Positions 16,274 through 24,324 of a stretch of 64,000 bases of DNA are shown here, one piece after another. The stretch comes from an uncultured Collinsella sp. GTDB lineage: Bacteria; Actinomycetota; Coriobacteriia; Coriobacteriales; Coriobacteriaceae. The stretch spans positions 1-64,000 of the forward strand of contig CAADUO010000003.1 in the NCBI GenBank assembly GCA_900752215.1. The letters run 5' to 3'. The first letter of the stretch is position 1, and each line of letters begins with the position of its first letter. Under the pieces are notes generated by a model. The model searched no databases. It was not told where the DNA came from and saw only the letters and a program-made list of their open reading frames with translations. A program made the translations under genes and the position numbers.

Positions 16274-17557
16274 TTACGCGACCGGCTCGATCTTCTCGAG
16301 ACCGCCCATGTAAGGACGCAGAACCTCAGGAATCGTGATGGTGCCGTCGGCGTTCTGGTAGTTCTCCAGAATGGCGGCCATGGTGCGGCCGGCCGGCAGG
16401 CCGGAACCGTTGAGAGTGTGCAGGTAGCGCGAACCCTTGAAGTTCTCGGGGTCGCGATACTTGATGTTGGCGCGGCGAGCCTGGAAGTCACCGCAGTTGG
16501 AGCAGGAGCTGATCTCCTTGTAGGCGTTGTAGCTCGGCAGCCAGACCTCGACGTCGTAGGTCTGACGGGCAGAGAAGCCCAAGTCGCCGGTGCACAGGCT
16601 AATCACGCGATACGGAAGGCCCAGCTGCTGCAGCAGGTACTCGGCCTCGGCGGTCATGCTCTCGAGCTCCTCGTCGGACTCCTCCGGTTTAGCGAACTTG
16701 ACCATCTCGACCTTGTCGAACTCGTGCTGACGGATGATGCCGCGGGTGTCGCGGCCGGCGGAACCGGCCTCCTCACGGAAGCAGGGGGTGAAGGCGGTGT
16801 AGCGGCGCGGCAGGGTGTCGGCATCGAGGACCTCGCCGGCGTGCAGGTTGGTGAGCACGACCTCGGCGGTGGGGATCAGGAAGTTGTCACCCGAGACGTG
16901 ATAGGCGTCGTCCTCGAACTTGGGCAGCTGACCCGTGCCAAACATGGTCTGACGCTTGACGACGATGGGCGGCCACCACTCCTTAAAACCACGGCTGGTG
17001 TGCGTATCGAGGAAGAAGTTGATGAGGGCGCGCTCCAGGCGGGCGCCGGCGCCACCGAGAACGGTAAAGCGGCTGCCGGAGAGCTTGTTGCCACGCTCGA
17101 AGTCGAGGATGTCCAGATCGGTGCCCAGATCCCAGTGCGGCTTAAAGTCGAAGTCGAACTCGCGCGGGGTGCCCCAGCGGCGACGCTCGATGTTCTCGTC
17201 CTCGTCCTTACCGTACGGGGTGGCATCGCACGGAATGTTGGGCAGGTGAGCCATGAAGCCGTACTGCTCCTGCTCGAGAGCGGTGCGGCGCTCGGCCAGA
17301 CCGTCAATCTTCTCGTTGACGGCGCGCACGGCCTCCTTGGCGGCCTCGGCCTCGTCCTTCTTGCCCTCCTTCATCAGGGCGCCGATCTTCTTGGACTCGG
17401 CATTGCGCGTAGCCTGGAGCTCCTCGACCTCGGTGATGACGGCACGGCGCTCGTCGTCGAGCTCAAAGAACTTCTCGCGATCCCAAGACGTCTGGCGGTT
17501 AGCCATGGCGACATCGATGGCATCGGGGTTCTCGCGAACAAACTTGATATCAAGCAT
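16274..17557 (-). CDS. serS: Seryl-tRNA synthetase
   Basis: This class II aminoacyl-tRNA synthetase charges tRNA-Ser in the cytosol. The N-terminal 100 residues form the antiparallel coiled-coil arm that grips the long variable arm of tRNA-Ser (NAESKKIGALMKEGKKDEAE). Motif 2 is FREEAGSAGRDTRGI and motif 3 is GSGLPAGRTMAAILEN. The ATG at 17557 is preceded by GGAGG at 6 nt, giving 427 residues, normal for the family. A longer frame starting 27 nt upstream has no such site. No T-box is visible upstream. It is monocistronic. Confidence 0.97.
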   Translation of the reverse strand: MLDIKFVRENPDAIDVAMANRQTSWDREKFFELDDERRAVITEVEELQATRNAESKKIGALMKEGKKDEAEAAKEAVRAVNEKIDGLAERRTALEQEQYGFMAHLPNIPCDATPYGKDEDENIERRRWGTPREFDFDFKPHWDLGTDLDILDFERGNKLSGSRFTVLGGAGARLERALINFFLDTHTSRGFKEWWPPIVVKRQTMFGTGQLPKFEDDAYHVSGDNFLIPTAEVVLTNLHAGEVLDADTLPRRYTAFTPCFREEAGSAGRDTRGIIRQHEFDKVEMVKFAKPEESDEELESMTAEAEYLLQQLGLPYRVISLCTGDLGFSARQTYDVEVWLPSYNAYKEISSCSNCGDFQARRANIKYRDPENFKGSRYLHTLNGSGLPAGRTMAAILENYQNADGTITIPEVLRPYMGGLEKIEPVA

Positions 17558-17668
17558 TAGATCCTCCGGCGATATACATTCCATTTAGGTTGCAACCTTG
17601 TACATGTATGGGCAAGTATATACTTATGAGCGTTTACGACCCAACTCAACTACGCAAGAAGGCACCCA

Positions 17669-17842
17669 ATGGACGCAGTTTTTTCCTTTTTGTTTGGCAC
17701 CCGCACCGGTTTTGCCATCCTTTTCGCCGGCGGCATCCTGTTATTTGCGATTCTTGCCTTTGTAATGGAGAAGCGTACCCATAAGATGTACGTCGACCGC
17801 GGACCCAAGTCCGAGGATGAGGAAGACAGCTTCTGGGACTAA
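17669..17842 (+). CDS. Small single-pass membrane protein (57 residues)
   Basis: This short gene is read opposite to serS. It encodes an N-terminal segment MDAVFSFLFGTRTG, one strongly hydrophobic helix (FAILFAGGILLFAILAFV, about residues 15-32), a basic MEKRTHK turn, and an acidic tail SEDEEDSFWD. The basic residues after the helix predict a cytoplasmic C-terminus. AGAAGG precedes the ATG by 6 nt, and a 17-bp terminator hairpin follows the stop by about 50 bp. TTGTAC and TATACT lie upstream (17598-17624), though with a 15-bp spacer. No family is recognised. Confidence 0.7.
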   Translation: MDAVFSFLFGTRTGFAILFAGGILLFAILAFVMEKRTHKMYVDRGPKSEDEEDSFWD

Positions 17843-17999
17843 CCTGCCAAAAAGGGACAGGTTTATTTTGGTCGGTTTTATCTGGGCAAACGCAAGCGCC
17901 CCGCAACTGGAATTGAGCCAGTTGCGGGGCGCTTTTCGCACATACGACAAAACCGCAGGAAAAACCTGCCAAAATAAACCTGTCCCTAAATGGCAGGTT
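17841..17999. repeat. Nested palindrome filling a convergent intergenic gap
   Basis: Outer arms of 31 bp (17841-17871 and 17969-17999) match as inverted repeats at all but three central positions. The middle is a perfect 17-bp stem (17894-17910 with 17918-17934, 7-nt loop) followed by TTTT, a strong terminator for the plus-strand gene. The element begins inside the stop codon of the small membrane gene and ends at the proC stop codon, so it probably terminates both genes. Outer arms of this length are more than a terminator needs and suggest a MITE-like origin. Confidence 0.75.
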
Positions 18000-18770
18000 T
18001 TACTGGAGAGTTGCGTCGATTGCCTTGACCAGGGCACTGCGCATGCCGGCGTCCTCGAGCGCAACGACGCCCTTGATGGTGGCACCACCGGGCGAGCATA
18101 CGGCATCCTTCATCGCCGCAGGATGCTGGCCAGTTGCAAGCTGCAGCTTTGCCGTACCCAGCACCATCTGGCTCACAATGCGATAGGCATCGGCACGCGG
18201 GATACCGTGCTTGACCGCTGCATCGCCCAGGGCCTCGATTGCCATGGCGACAAATGCCGGAGCGCAACCACCCACCGTGCCGCCCACAAACAGCAGGCTC
18301 GTATCGAGCTCGACCACCGCACCGAGCTTGCCAAGCAGATCAAGCACCACTGCGCTCTGCTCATCACTAAGCGTGGAAGCCTTCTCGCAGGCGATGACGC
18401 CCTCGCCCACCGAAACCGGTATGTTGGGCACCGTCGAGATGTGCGCGACGCCCGGCAGGACCTGCTCCCACTTGGCACTGTCCCAAGTCCAGGCAACCGA
18501 CAGAACGACCTTGTCGGCAAGAATGTCCTTGAGCGGGGCGAATACCTTCTCGATCATGTACGGTTTGACCGCAGCGACCACGATATCGGATGCGGCGACA
18601 ACCTCGGCGGCATCGTGACAGGCGACCATGCCGCGCGCCTCGCAGCGCTCAACCAGTGCGTCGTAGCGACCCGCGCAGGCGCACATGTCGCTCACAGCTA
18701 CACCGGCAGCGATCCAGCCATCGGCCATAGCGCTCGCCATATTGCCAAAACCGACAAATCCAATCTTCAT
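18000..18770 (-). CDS. proC: Pyrroline-5-carboxylate reductase
   Basis: This enzyme catalyses the last step of proline synthesis, NAD(P)H-dependent reduction of pyrroline-5-carboxylate. The Rossmann nucleotide-binding motif GFGNMA is at residues 6-11. The conserved segment AVKPYMIE lies near 67, PNIPVSVGEG near 114, and the substrate-site motif SPGGATIKGV near 222. Length (256) is slightly below the typical 265-275. It ends in the nested palindrome at 17841-17999. It is probably transcribed alone. Confidence 0.94.
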   Translation of the reverse strand: MKIGFVGFGNMASAMADGWIAAGVAVSDMCACAGRYDALVERCEARGMVACHDAAEVVAASDIVVAAVKPYMIEKVFAPLKDILADKVVLSVAWTWDSAKWEQVLPGVAHISTVPNIPVSVGEGVIACEKASTLSDEQSAVVLDLLGKLGAVVELDTSLLFVGGTVGGCAPAFVAMAIEALGDAAVKHGIPRADAYRIVSQMVLGTAKLQLATGQHPAAMKDAVCSPGGATIKGVVALEDAGMRSALVKAIDATLQ

Positions 18771-18843
18771 ATCTCATAGTCCTTCCAGACACATTCCTCA
18801 AAACGAAAGGTATTGTCCCACGCCATTGTTTCGTATTGCCGAC

Positions 18844-19314
18844 CTATTTGTGATACGGCTCGCCACGACTGATCTTGCAGGCGCGGTAGATTTGCTCCAG
18901 CAGCACCACGCGCGCCAGGTTATGCGGCAAGGTAATGCGTCCAAAGCTGAGCATCTCGTCGGCGCGGGCGCGCACGTCATCGCTCACGCCGTCCGATCCG
19001 CCAATCACAAAGGCGATGTCGCTGTTACCACGCAGCATAAGATCATCGAGCCGCGCCGAAAACTCCTCGCTCGAGCGCTCTTTGCCCTCAATGGCCAGCA
19101 GGATCACATGCGCTCGAGACGGCAAGGCAGCAAGAATCGCCGCCCCCTCCTTGTCGCGCGCGGCATCCACGCCGCCCGCCTTAGCCGGGTCGATATCGGC
19201 CACCTCGCGGATATCAACCTTGGCATAGGCACCTAGGCGCTTGGCGTACTCAGCGCACGCGTCCTTCCAAAAGCGCTCCTTGAGCTTACCGACGCAAACG
19301 ACGGTGTATTTCAC
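18844..19314 (-). CDS. rlmH: 23S rRNA (pseudouridine1915-N3)-methyltransferase RlmH
   Basis: This small SPOUT methyltransferase uses S-adenosylmethionine to methylate pseudouridine 1915 in helix 69 of 23S rRNA. The 156-residue length is typical. The knotted SAM-binding region is FVIGGSDGVSDDVRARAD near 102, LSFGRITLPHNLARVVLLEQ near 122, and the C-terminal hallmark YRACKISRGEPYHK ends the protein. It lies 6 bp downstream of the SPFH protein gene and may be cotranscribed with it. Confidence 0.97.
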   Translation of the reverse strand: MKYTVVCVGKLKERFWKDACAEYAKRLGAYAKVDIREVADIDPAKAGGVDAARDKEGAAILAALPSRAHVILLAIEGKERSSEEFSARLDDLMLRGNSDIAFVIGGSDGVSDDVRARADEMLSFGRITLPHNLARVVLLEQIYRACKISRGEPYHK

Positions 19315-19320
19315 GCGCGT

Positions 19321-20259
19321 CTACTCCTTCGAATCGTTTTGAACTTTGCCGGCGGCCAGCATCTGCTCGAACATCGAGGCCGACTGCGAAAAGTCGCTCG
19401 GCAGCACGACCGTCGAGGTTTTACCCGTGCGAGCGAACTCCGTCATCATCTCGGACCACTGCGTAAACATGAACAGTTGGTTGGCCTCGTCATTGCCGAC
19501 ACCCGTCTCCTGGATGATCTCGAGCGAATCTTTGATACCCAGCGCGATGGCCTTGCGCTGGTTGGCGATACCCTCGCCCGCCTTTTCCATAGCCTCAGCC
19601 TCGGCGGTCGCCTCGGTGACGCGCTTGATGCGGTCTGCCTCAGCGAGCTCCTGTGCCGCAGCGCGCTTGCGCTGGGCGGCGTTGATGTCGTTCATGGAGT
19701 TCTCAACCTCGGTCGGCAGTGCGATTTTGGTGATGAGCGTCGACACGAGGGTGAAGCCGTAGGCGGCCATCTGCTCGGAAACGGTAGCGTTGACATCCTT
19801 GGCGATGTCGTCCTTCTTGGCAAAGACCTCATCGAGTGTGTAGACGGGAATCGAAGAGCGCAGGGCGTCGGTGATGAAGTCACGCATCTGGTCGACGGGC
19901 TCCTGCAGCATATAGTAGCTCTTGTAGATGCCCGAATCTGCCGGGCCGGCGCCCATGTCATAGCTCACGTGGTACTGAGCAGAGACCTCAAGGCCGATGG
20001 TCACGTTGTCCTGGGTCTTAACGTCGATGCCAAAACCGTTTTTCATGGTTCGCAGACTCACCGTGGCGGCCTTGCGGTCGATCACGGGCACCTTCATGTG
20101 GAAGCCCGCGTTGACGATGCGGTTAAACTTGCCCAGACGCTCGATGATCACGGCATGCTGCTGTTCAACGACGTAGCAGGCGTTGGGAAGCAGCAGCAAC
20201 AGAATGATGATGGGAATCAAAAGGCTGGTAAGGGCAGCGATGATACCGGACAACAGCAT
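19321..20259 (-). CDS. SPFH/band-7 membrane protein (stomatin-like)
   Basis: This 312-residue protein has an N-terminal membrane helix (IIAALTSLLIPIIILLLLLP, about residues 5-24) followed by the SPFH domain (VVEQQHAVIIERLGKF near 30). A helical region rich in Ala/Glu/Arg follows (QRKRAAAQELAEADRIKR near 205), typical of coiled-coil oligomerisation in QmcA/stomatin relatives. Such proteins assemble ring-like membrane scaffolds and influence membrane protease activity. The start at 20259 is supported by GAGGAGA at the right spacing; the frame is open 21 nt further upstream. An NfeD partner, often adjacent, is absent. Confidence 0.88.
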   Translation of the reverse strand: MLLSGIIAALTSLLIPIIILLLLLPNACYVVEQQHAVIIERLGKFNRIVNAGFHMKVPVIDRKAATVSLRTMKNGFGIDVKTQDNVTIGLEVSAQYHVSYDMGAGPADSGIYKSYYMLQEPVDQMRDFITDALRSSIPVYTLDEVFAKKDDIAKDVNATVSEQMAAYGFTLVSTLITKIALPTEVENSMNDINAAQRKRAAAQELAEADRIKRVTEATAEAEAMEKAGEGIANQRKAIALGIKDSLEIIQETGVGNDEANQLFMFTQWSEMMTEFARTGKTSTVVLPSDFSQSASMFEQMLAAGKVQNDSKE

Positions 20260-20336
20260 GGTCTCTCCTCTGATAGGCACACGTTGGCATTAGGATACCC
20301 GCACGAAGCAGCTGTGTGACACCAACAAGAGGACCC

Positions 20337-20555
20337 GTGGTCAAAAAAGGCCAAATATGAGTACTGTTACCAGTTTAGTAACAGCGTATTTGGGTCAAAA
20401 TCGCCTCGTTGAACCCGAGGTCTATCGAAATTACTTCATTTTGTCTCAAGGTTGAGCCAAATTAGCGTACATCTGTTGCGCAAAATGAGCAAAAATAGCT
20501 TCATGAAATGTCTCTATTTTCATGTCAGTACTCATATTTGCCACTTTTTGACCAC
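20337..20555. repeat. MITE-like element with 30-bp inverted ends
   Basis: The gap between the SPFH gene and tRNA-Leu holds an AT-rich 219-bp element whose 30-bp ends (20337-20366, 20526-20555) are inverted repeats matching at 27 positions. Inside the left end is a further small palindrome (GTTAC-N7-GTAAC). It carries no open frame of note and no clear target-site duplication. It looks like a non-autonomous repeat or large hairpin; family membership would need a genome search. Confidence 0.6.
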
Positions 20556-20610
20556 AGGGACATCTACCGCGCGAAATCGATATGTCAAATCTGCCAAAAC
20601 GGCCCAAAAC

Positions 20611-20637
20611 AAAAAAGCCCCCATTGCTGGGAGCTTT
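20611..20637 (-). terminator. Intrinsic terminator of tRNA-Leu
   Basis: A 9-bp stem (one G-U in RNA) with a 6-nt loop is followed on the minus strand by TTTTTTG, 9 nt after the tRNA 3' end. Confidence 0.8.
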
Positions 20638-20645
20638 TCAATCAA

Positions 20646-20732
20646 TGGTGCGGGCGAAAGGACTTGAACCTTCATGGGGTTGCCCCCATACGGACCTGAA
20701 CCGTACGCGTCTGCCAATTCCGCCACGCCCGC
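20646..20732 (-). tRNA. tRNA-Leu (anticodon CAG)
   Basis: An 87-nt class II tRNA with encoded CCA. Acceptor GCGGGCG pairs with CGCCCGC, the anticodon loop TTCAGGT sits in stem TACGG/CCGTA, the variable arm is long, and the T-arm is AAGGTTCAAGTCCTT. It decodes CUG. Confidence 0.97.
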
Positions 20733-20775
20733 GTGCAGGAATTAGAATAACGGAGCGCCACCGCGAACGCAAGAA

Positions 20776-21693
20776 CTATTTTTGAAAAAGTTTGCAGGCA
20801 TTTTCCCAAGCGGCTTGCGCGATTGTTTCGGCGTCCTCACCTGTGCGATCGACACGGTCGTTAACCAGCGCGTTTGCCGTAATGGAGATCATTGCGGACT
20901 CGCATTCAAGACCGCGGATGGGCTCCGGAGCCATATACGGGCAATCCGTCTCGAACAAAATTCGATCGAGTGGGGTTGCCGCAAATGCCTCGCGCACGTC
21001 ATCGTTGCGCTTAAAGGTGGCCGCACCACCATAGGCGATATAGCAGCCCAGCTCCACAAAGCGCTCCATCGTGGCGCGGTCCTCGCCAAAGCAGTGCAGT
21101 ACACAACCGGCCTGGGGCACGCCCACCTCACGAAGCGCGTTGTAGGCGTCCACGTGCGAGGTGCGCTCCTGGTCCGTGTCCTCGTGGCGCAGATGTAGCT
21201 CCACCGGCACGTTACGGCACACGGCAAGCTCGAGCTGGCGCGCCATGCAGTCAATCTGCACGCTATGGGGCGCCGGCGCGATGTCGTCGTCGTAATCCAT
21301 GTGGTAGTCCAGGCCGATTTCGCCAATACCGGCGCATAAGGGGTCATCGAGTGCGGCAACGACCTGTGTGTGAACGTCGTCGGTATAGTCCGGCGCGCCA
21401 TACGGATGCACGCCGGCAAGATACTTGATCTGCGGGATATCCTGCATCGGCAGAATTTCGCGCACGAGCCAGTCGCTATAGTCCGTCACGCTGCGTTTGT
21501 CAGCGATGGGGTCGAACATCGTCACCAACAGGTCGACACCCGCGGCTTTGGCGCGCACGAGCGTCTCGGGCACTTCTTTGCCCCAAAACGAAAGCAGATG
21601 CGCATGCGTGTCGGCAAGCGGTGCCAAGGGCACGGGGCAGGCGACCGTCTTCTTTTTCTTGGTAAACGTCACGCGTGCGGCATTAGGCATCAT
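20776..21693 (-). CDS. tatD: TatD-family metal-dependent DNase
   Basis: This TIM-barrel hydrolase of the TatD/YcfH family is a 3'-5' exonuclease or deoxyribonuclease in characterised members. Metal ligands appear in order: DTHAHL near 29, GEIGLDYH near 122, ELHLRHEDTD near 165, HCFGE near 200 and ETDCPYMAPEPIRG near 247. The 305-residue protein has an N-terminal basic extension of about 25 residues (TKKKKT) not present in short homologues. The ATG overlaps the end of rsmA by about 10 bp, indicating translational coupling. The metG-rsmI-tatD-rsmA neighbourhood is common in Gram-positive bacteria. Confidence 0.93.
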   Translation of the reverse strand: MMPNAARVTFTKKKKTVACPVPLAPLADTHAHLLSFWGKEVPETLVRAKAAGVDLLVTMFDPIADKRSVTDYSDWLVREILPMQDIPQIKYLAGVHPYGAPDYTDDVHTQVVAALDDPLCAGIGEIGLDYHMDYDDDIAPAPHSVQIDCMARQLELAVCRNVPVELHLRHEDTDQERTSHVDAYNALREVGVPQAGCVLHCFGEDRATMERFVELGCYIAYGGAATFKRNDDVREAFAATPLDRILFETDCPYMAPEPIRGLECESAMISITANALVNDRVDRTGEDAETIAQAAWENACKLFQK

Positions 21694-22543
21694 GGATTAG
21701 CTCCTGGGCCAGGCGGACAAAGTCGGCAACATCAAGCGTTTCGGCGCGCGTGGTGGATGCGATACCGCAAGCCTCAAAGGCGGCATCGAGCACGTCCTTG
21801 GCAAAGCCGTTGGCGCTCATGGAGTTGCGAATGGTCTTGCGACGCTGAGCAAATGCAGCATCAATCACGCGGGCCACAAACTCGCGGTCGAGCCCTTCGG
21901 GCACCACGCCGTCAACACGGTCGATACGCACGACGGCCGAGTCCACGTGCGGCGCCGGCATAAAGCAACGCGGCGGCACCTCAAAACGACCCGTCACCTG
22001 CGCATACAGGCCGAGCTTTGCCGTATAGCCGCCATAGGTCTTGTTGCCCGGCGTTGCGGCAATGCGATCGGCAACCTCCTTTTGAACCATGACGACGGCG
22101 CGCTTGAGCGCGGGCATCGTCTGGAAGAACTGCAGGATGATCGTCGCCGCCACGTTATAGGGCAGGTTCGCAACAAATACCGTTGGCTCACCGCCGGCGG
22201 CCTGCTCAATCTGCTCCGGGCCCACCTTAAGCGCGTCACCCATGATAAAGCGGAAGTTGGCATAGTCGGCGGCGTGGGCGTCAAGCACCGGCTCAAGCTC
22301 GGGATCGGCCTCGATCGACGTAACGCACGCCGCCTCCTGCAGCAACGCAAGTGTCAACGTACCGCAACCCGGACCCACCTCGAGTACGCACTCGTCACCT
22401 GCAAGCTCGGCAAGCTCGCAGATACGCTCGATCACATGATTGTCGATTAGAAAGTTCTGGCCCAGGCGATGCTTAGTCGCAAGGCCAAACTCCTCTAGCA
22501 GCTCCCTGGTGGCCGTGGGGTTTGCCAAAGGCGAAGTTGTCAT
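21683..22543 (-). CDS. rsmA: 16S rRNA dimethyltransferase RsmA (KsgA)
   Basis: This enzyme dimethylates A1518 and A1519 in helix 45 of 16S rRNA late in 30S maturation; loss confers kasugamycin resistance. The 286-residue protein shows HRLGQNFLID near 26, the SAM-binding loop EVGPGCGTLT near 55, the acidic MGDAL near 103 and the catalytic NLPYNV near 125. A C-terminal helical domain follows. AAGGAGG lies 5 nt before the ATG. It overlaps tatD downstream. Confidence 0.97.
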   Translation of the reverse strand: MTTSPLANPTATRELLEEFGLATKHRLGQNFLIDNHVIERICELAELAGDECVLEVGPGCGTLTLALLQEAACVTSIEADPELEPVLDAHAADYANFRFIMGDALKVGPEQIEQAAGGEPTVFVANLPYNVAATIILQFFQTMPALKRAVVMVQKEVADRIAATPGNKTYGGYTAKLGLYAQVTGRFEVPPRCFMPAPHVDSAVVRIDRVDGVVPEGLDREFVARVIDAAFAQRRKTIRNSMSANGFAKDVLDAAFEACGIASTTRAETLDVADFVRLAQELIHDA

Positions 22544-22576
22544 GGTTGCCTCCTTAGCATGATGGCGGCGTCTTGA

Positions 22577-22611
22577 AACAAAAGGGCATGGACCGTGGCG
22601 GCCATGCCCTT
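22577..22611 (-). terminator. Intrinsic terminator of metG
   Basis: A perfect 10-bp stem (22582-22591 with 22602-22611) is followed on the minus strand by TTTTGTTT. It lies between metG and rsmA, about 40 bp past the metG stop. Confidence 0.85.
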
Positions 22612-22653
22612 ACAGCTAAACAACAAATTGCCGATATGGCGCTCGCGCGGTCT

Positions 22654-24255
22654 CTACGCCAGACGCGGGAACAGCGGATCGCCCTTCTCGACGGGCTGAC
22701 CACCAGCAAGCAGGCCCCAAGCGCAAATGCCCTTGAGGTCGTCGCTCGCGGCCTCGTCCTCGCAGGACAGGCGGCGCAGAGCCTCGGCAGAAGTCTGGGG
22801 CATGAGCGGCATCAGCAGGTGAGCGGCAATGCGGATGGCCTCGAGCAGGTTGTAGATCACAAACGCCAGCTCGTCAGCCTTGGCCTCGTCCTTGGCAAGT
22901 GCCCAAGGCTCGGAGTCCTCGATGTAGTGGTTGGCGGCGTGGATGAGCTCCATGACCTCATCCTTGGCTCCGCCGTAATCGAGCACGTCCATCTTGGCCA
23001 TGTAGCGGTCGACCAGGCCATCGGCGATCTTTGCCAGCGGGTTGTCAAACGCGTCGAACGATGCGGGCTTGGCGGGCGCGCAACCGTCAAAATACTTGCC
23101 GCTCATGTTGAGCGAACGCGAAATGAGGTTGCCCCAGCTGTTGGCCAGGTCGGCGTTGTAGACCTGCTCCATGCGGTCGAAGCTGATGGCACCGTCGGTG
23201 CCGGGGACGACGTCGGTCATAAAGTAGTAGCGATAGCCCTCGACGCCCAGCATGTCGATAACGTCCTGCGGAGCGATGGCGTTGCCGCGGCTCTTGGACA
23301 TCTTCTCGGCCTTGCCGGTCTCGGCATTGCGCACGGTCAGGAAGCCGTGGGCAAAGACGTGCTCGGGCAGGGCCTCGCCGATGGCCATGAGCATGGCGGG
23401 CCAAATGACGCAGTGGAAGCGGATGATGTCCTTACCCACGATGTGGAACTGCGCGGGCCAGCGATAGGCCAGCTCGGCACGCGCGTCGTCGGTGTCGACA
23501 CCGTAGCCAACGGCCGTCATATAGTTGAGCAGAGCATCGAACCACACGTAGGTCACGTGACCCTCGTCAAACGGGACCTGAATGCCCCAGTCAAAGCTCG
23601 TACGGCTCACGGAAAGGTCGTTGAGGCCGCCCTCGACAAAGCTGCGAACCTCGTTCATGCGGAACGCAGGCTCGACAAAGTCGGGATGCTCGTCATAGAG
23701 CTTAAGCAGCTTGTCCTGGAAGGCGGAAAGCTTAAAGAAGTAGGACTCCTCCTGCACGCGCTCAAGCGGACGGTGGCAGTCGGGGCACAGGTGCTGGCCG
23801 ACGCTGCCGTACTCCTCGTCGCCCTTCTGGACCTGCGTATCAGTGAAGTAGGTCTCGTCAGGCACGCAATACCAGCCGTCGTAGCTGCCCTTATACAGGT
23901 AGCCGGACTCCTTCATGCGCTCCCACAGGTACTGCACGGCATGGTGCTGGCGCGGCTCGGTGGTGCGGATGAAGTCATCATTGGAAATCTCGAGCTTGCT
24001 CCAAAGCTCCTTGAAGTGCGGAGCCTGGCTATCGGTCCACTCCTGCGGCGTCATGTTGTGCTTGGCCGCGGCCTCGGCGACCTTCTCGCCGTGCTCGTCC
24101 ATGCCGGTCAGGAACTTGACGTTATAGCCGGCGGAACGGCGATAGCGAGCCTGAACGTCGGCGATGATGGTGGAATAAGCCGTGCCCAGGTGCGGATCGG
24201 CGTTGACGTAGTAGATGGGCGTCGTGATAAAGAACGAAGGCTTGCTTTGATCCAT
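22654..24255 (-). CDS. metG: Methionyl-tRNA synthetase
   Basis: This class I synthetase charges initiator and elongator tRNA-Met. The signature HLGT (HIGH) is in PIYYVNADPHLGTAYST at 13-29, and the KMSKS loop is KAEKMSKSRGN near 315. The zinc-knuckle region holds CPDCHRPLE, but the preceding pair is reduced to a single cysteine in WYCVPDETYF, so only three cysteines are obvious. The 533-residue length matches forms without the C-terminal EMAP-like dimerisation domain. GGAGG precedes the ATG. It is followed by its own terminator. Confidence 0.96.
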   Translation of the reverse strand: MDQSKPSFFITTPIYYVNADPHLGTAYSTIIADVQARYRRSAGYNVKFLTGMDEHGEKVAEAAAKHNMTPQEWTDSQAPHFKELWSKLEISNDDFIRTTEPRQHHAVQYLWERMKESGYLYKGSYDGWYCVPDETYFTDTQVQKGDEEYGSVGQHLCPDCHRPLERVQEESYFFKLSAFQDKLLKLYDEHPDFVEPAFRMNEVRSFVEGGLNDLSVSRTSFDWGIQVPFDEGHVTYVWFDALLNYMTAVGYGVDTDDARAELAYRWPAQFHIVGKDIIRFHCVIWPAMLMAIGEALPEHVFAHGFLTVRNAETGKAEKMSKSRGNAIAPQDVIDMLGVEGYRYYFMTDVVPGTDGAISFDRMEQVYNADLANSWGNLISRSLNMSGKYFDGCAPAKPASFDAFDNPLAKIADGLVDRYMAKMDVLDYGGAKDEVMELIHAANHYIEDSEPWALAKDEAKADELAFVIYNLLEAIRIAAHLLMPLMPQTSAEALRRLSCEDEAASDDLKGICAWGLLAGGQPVEKGDPLFPRLA

Positions 24256-24324
24256 GGGGTTTGTCCTCCAGAAAAACGTTGCATACAGAGGATGATTCTA
24301 GCGCAAGGGCTGGATATCCTCCAT

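Noticed and set aside
17558..17668. T-box leader for serS
   Set aside because: The region is too short and lacks the GGTGGNACCGCG element; only pheS has it here.
17817..18779. 320-codon plus-strand frame over proC
   Set aside because: Antisense to a clear proC and reads through the nested palindrome.
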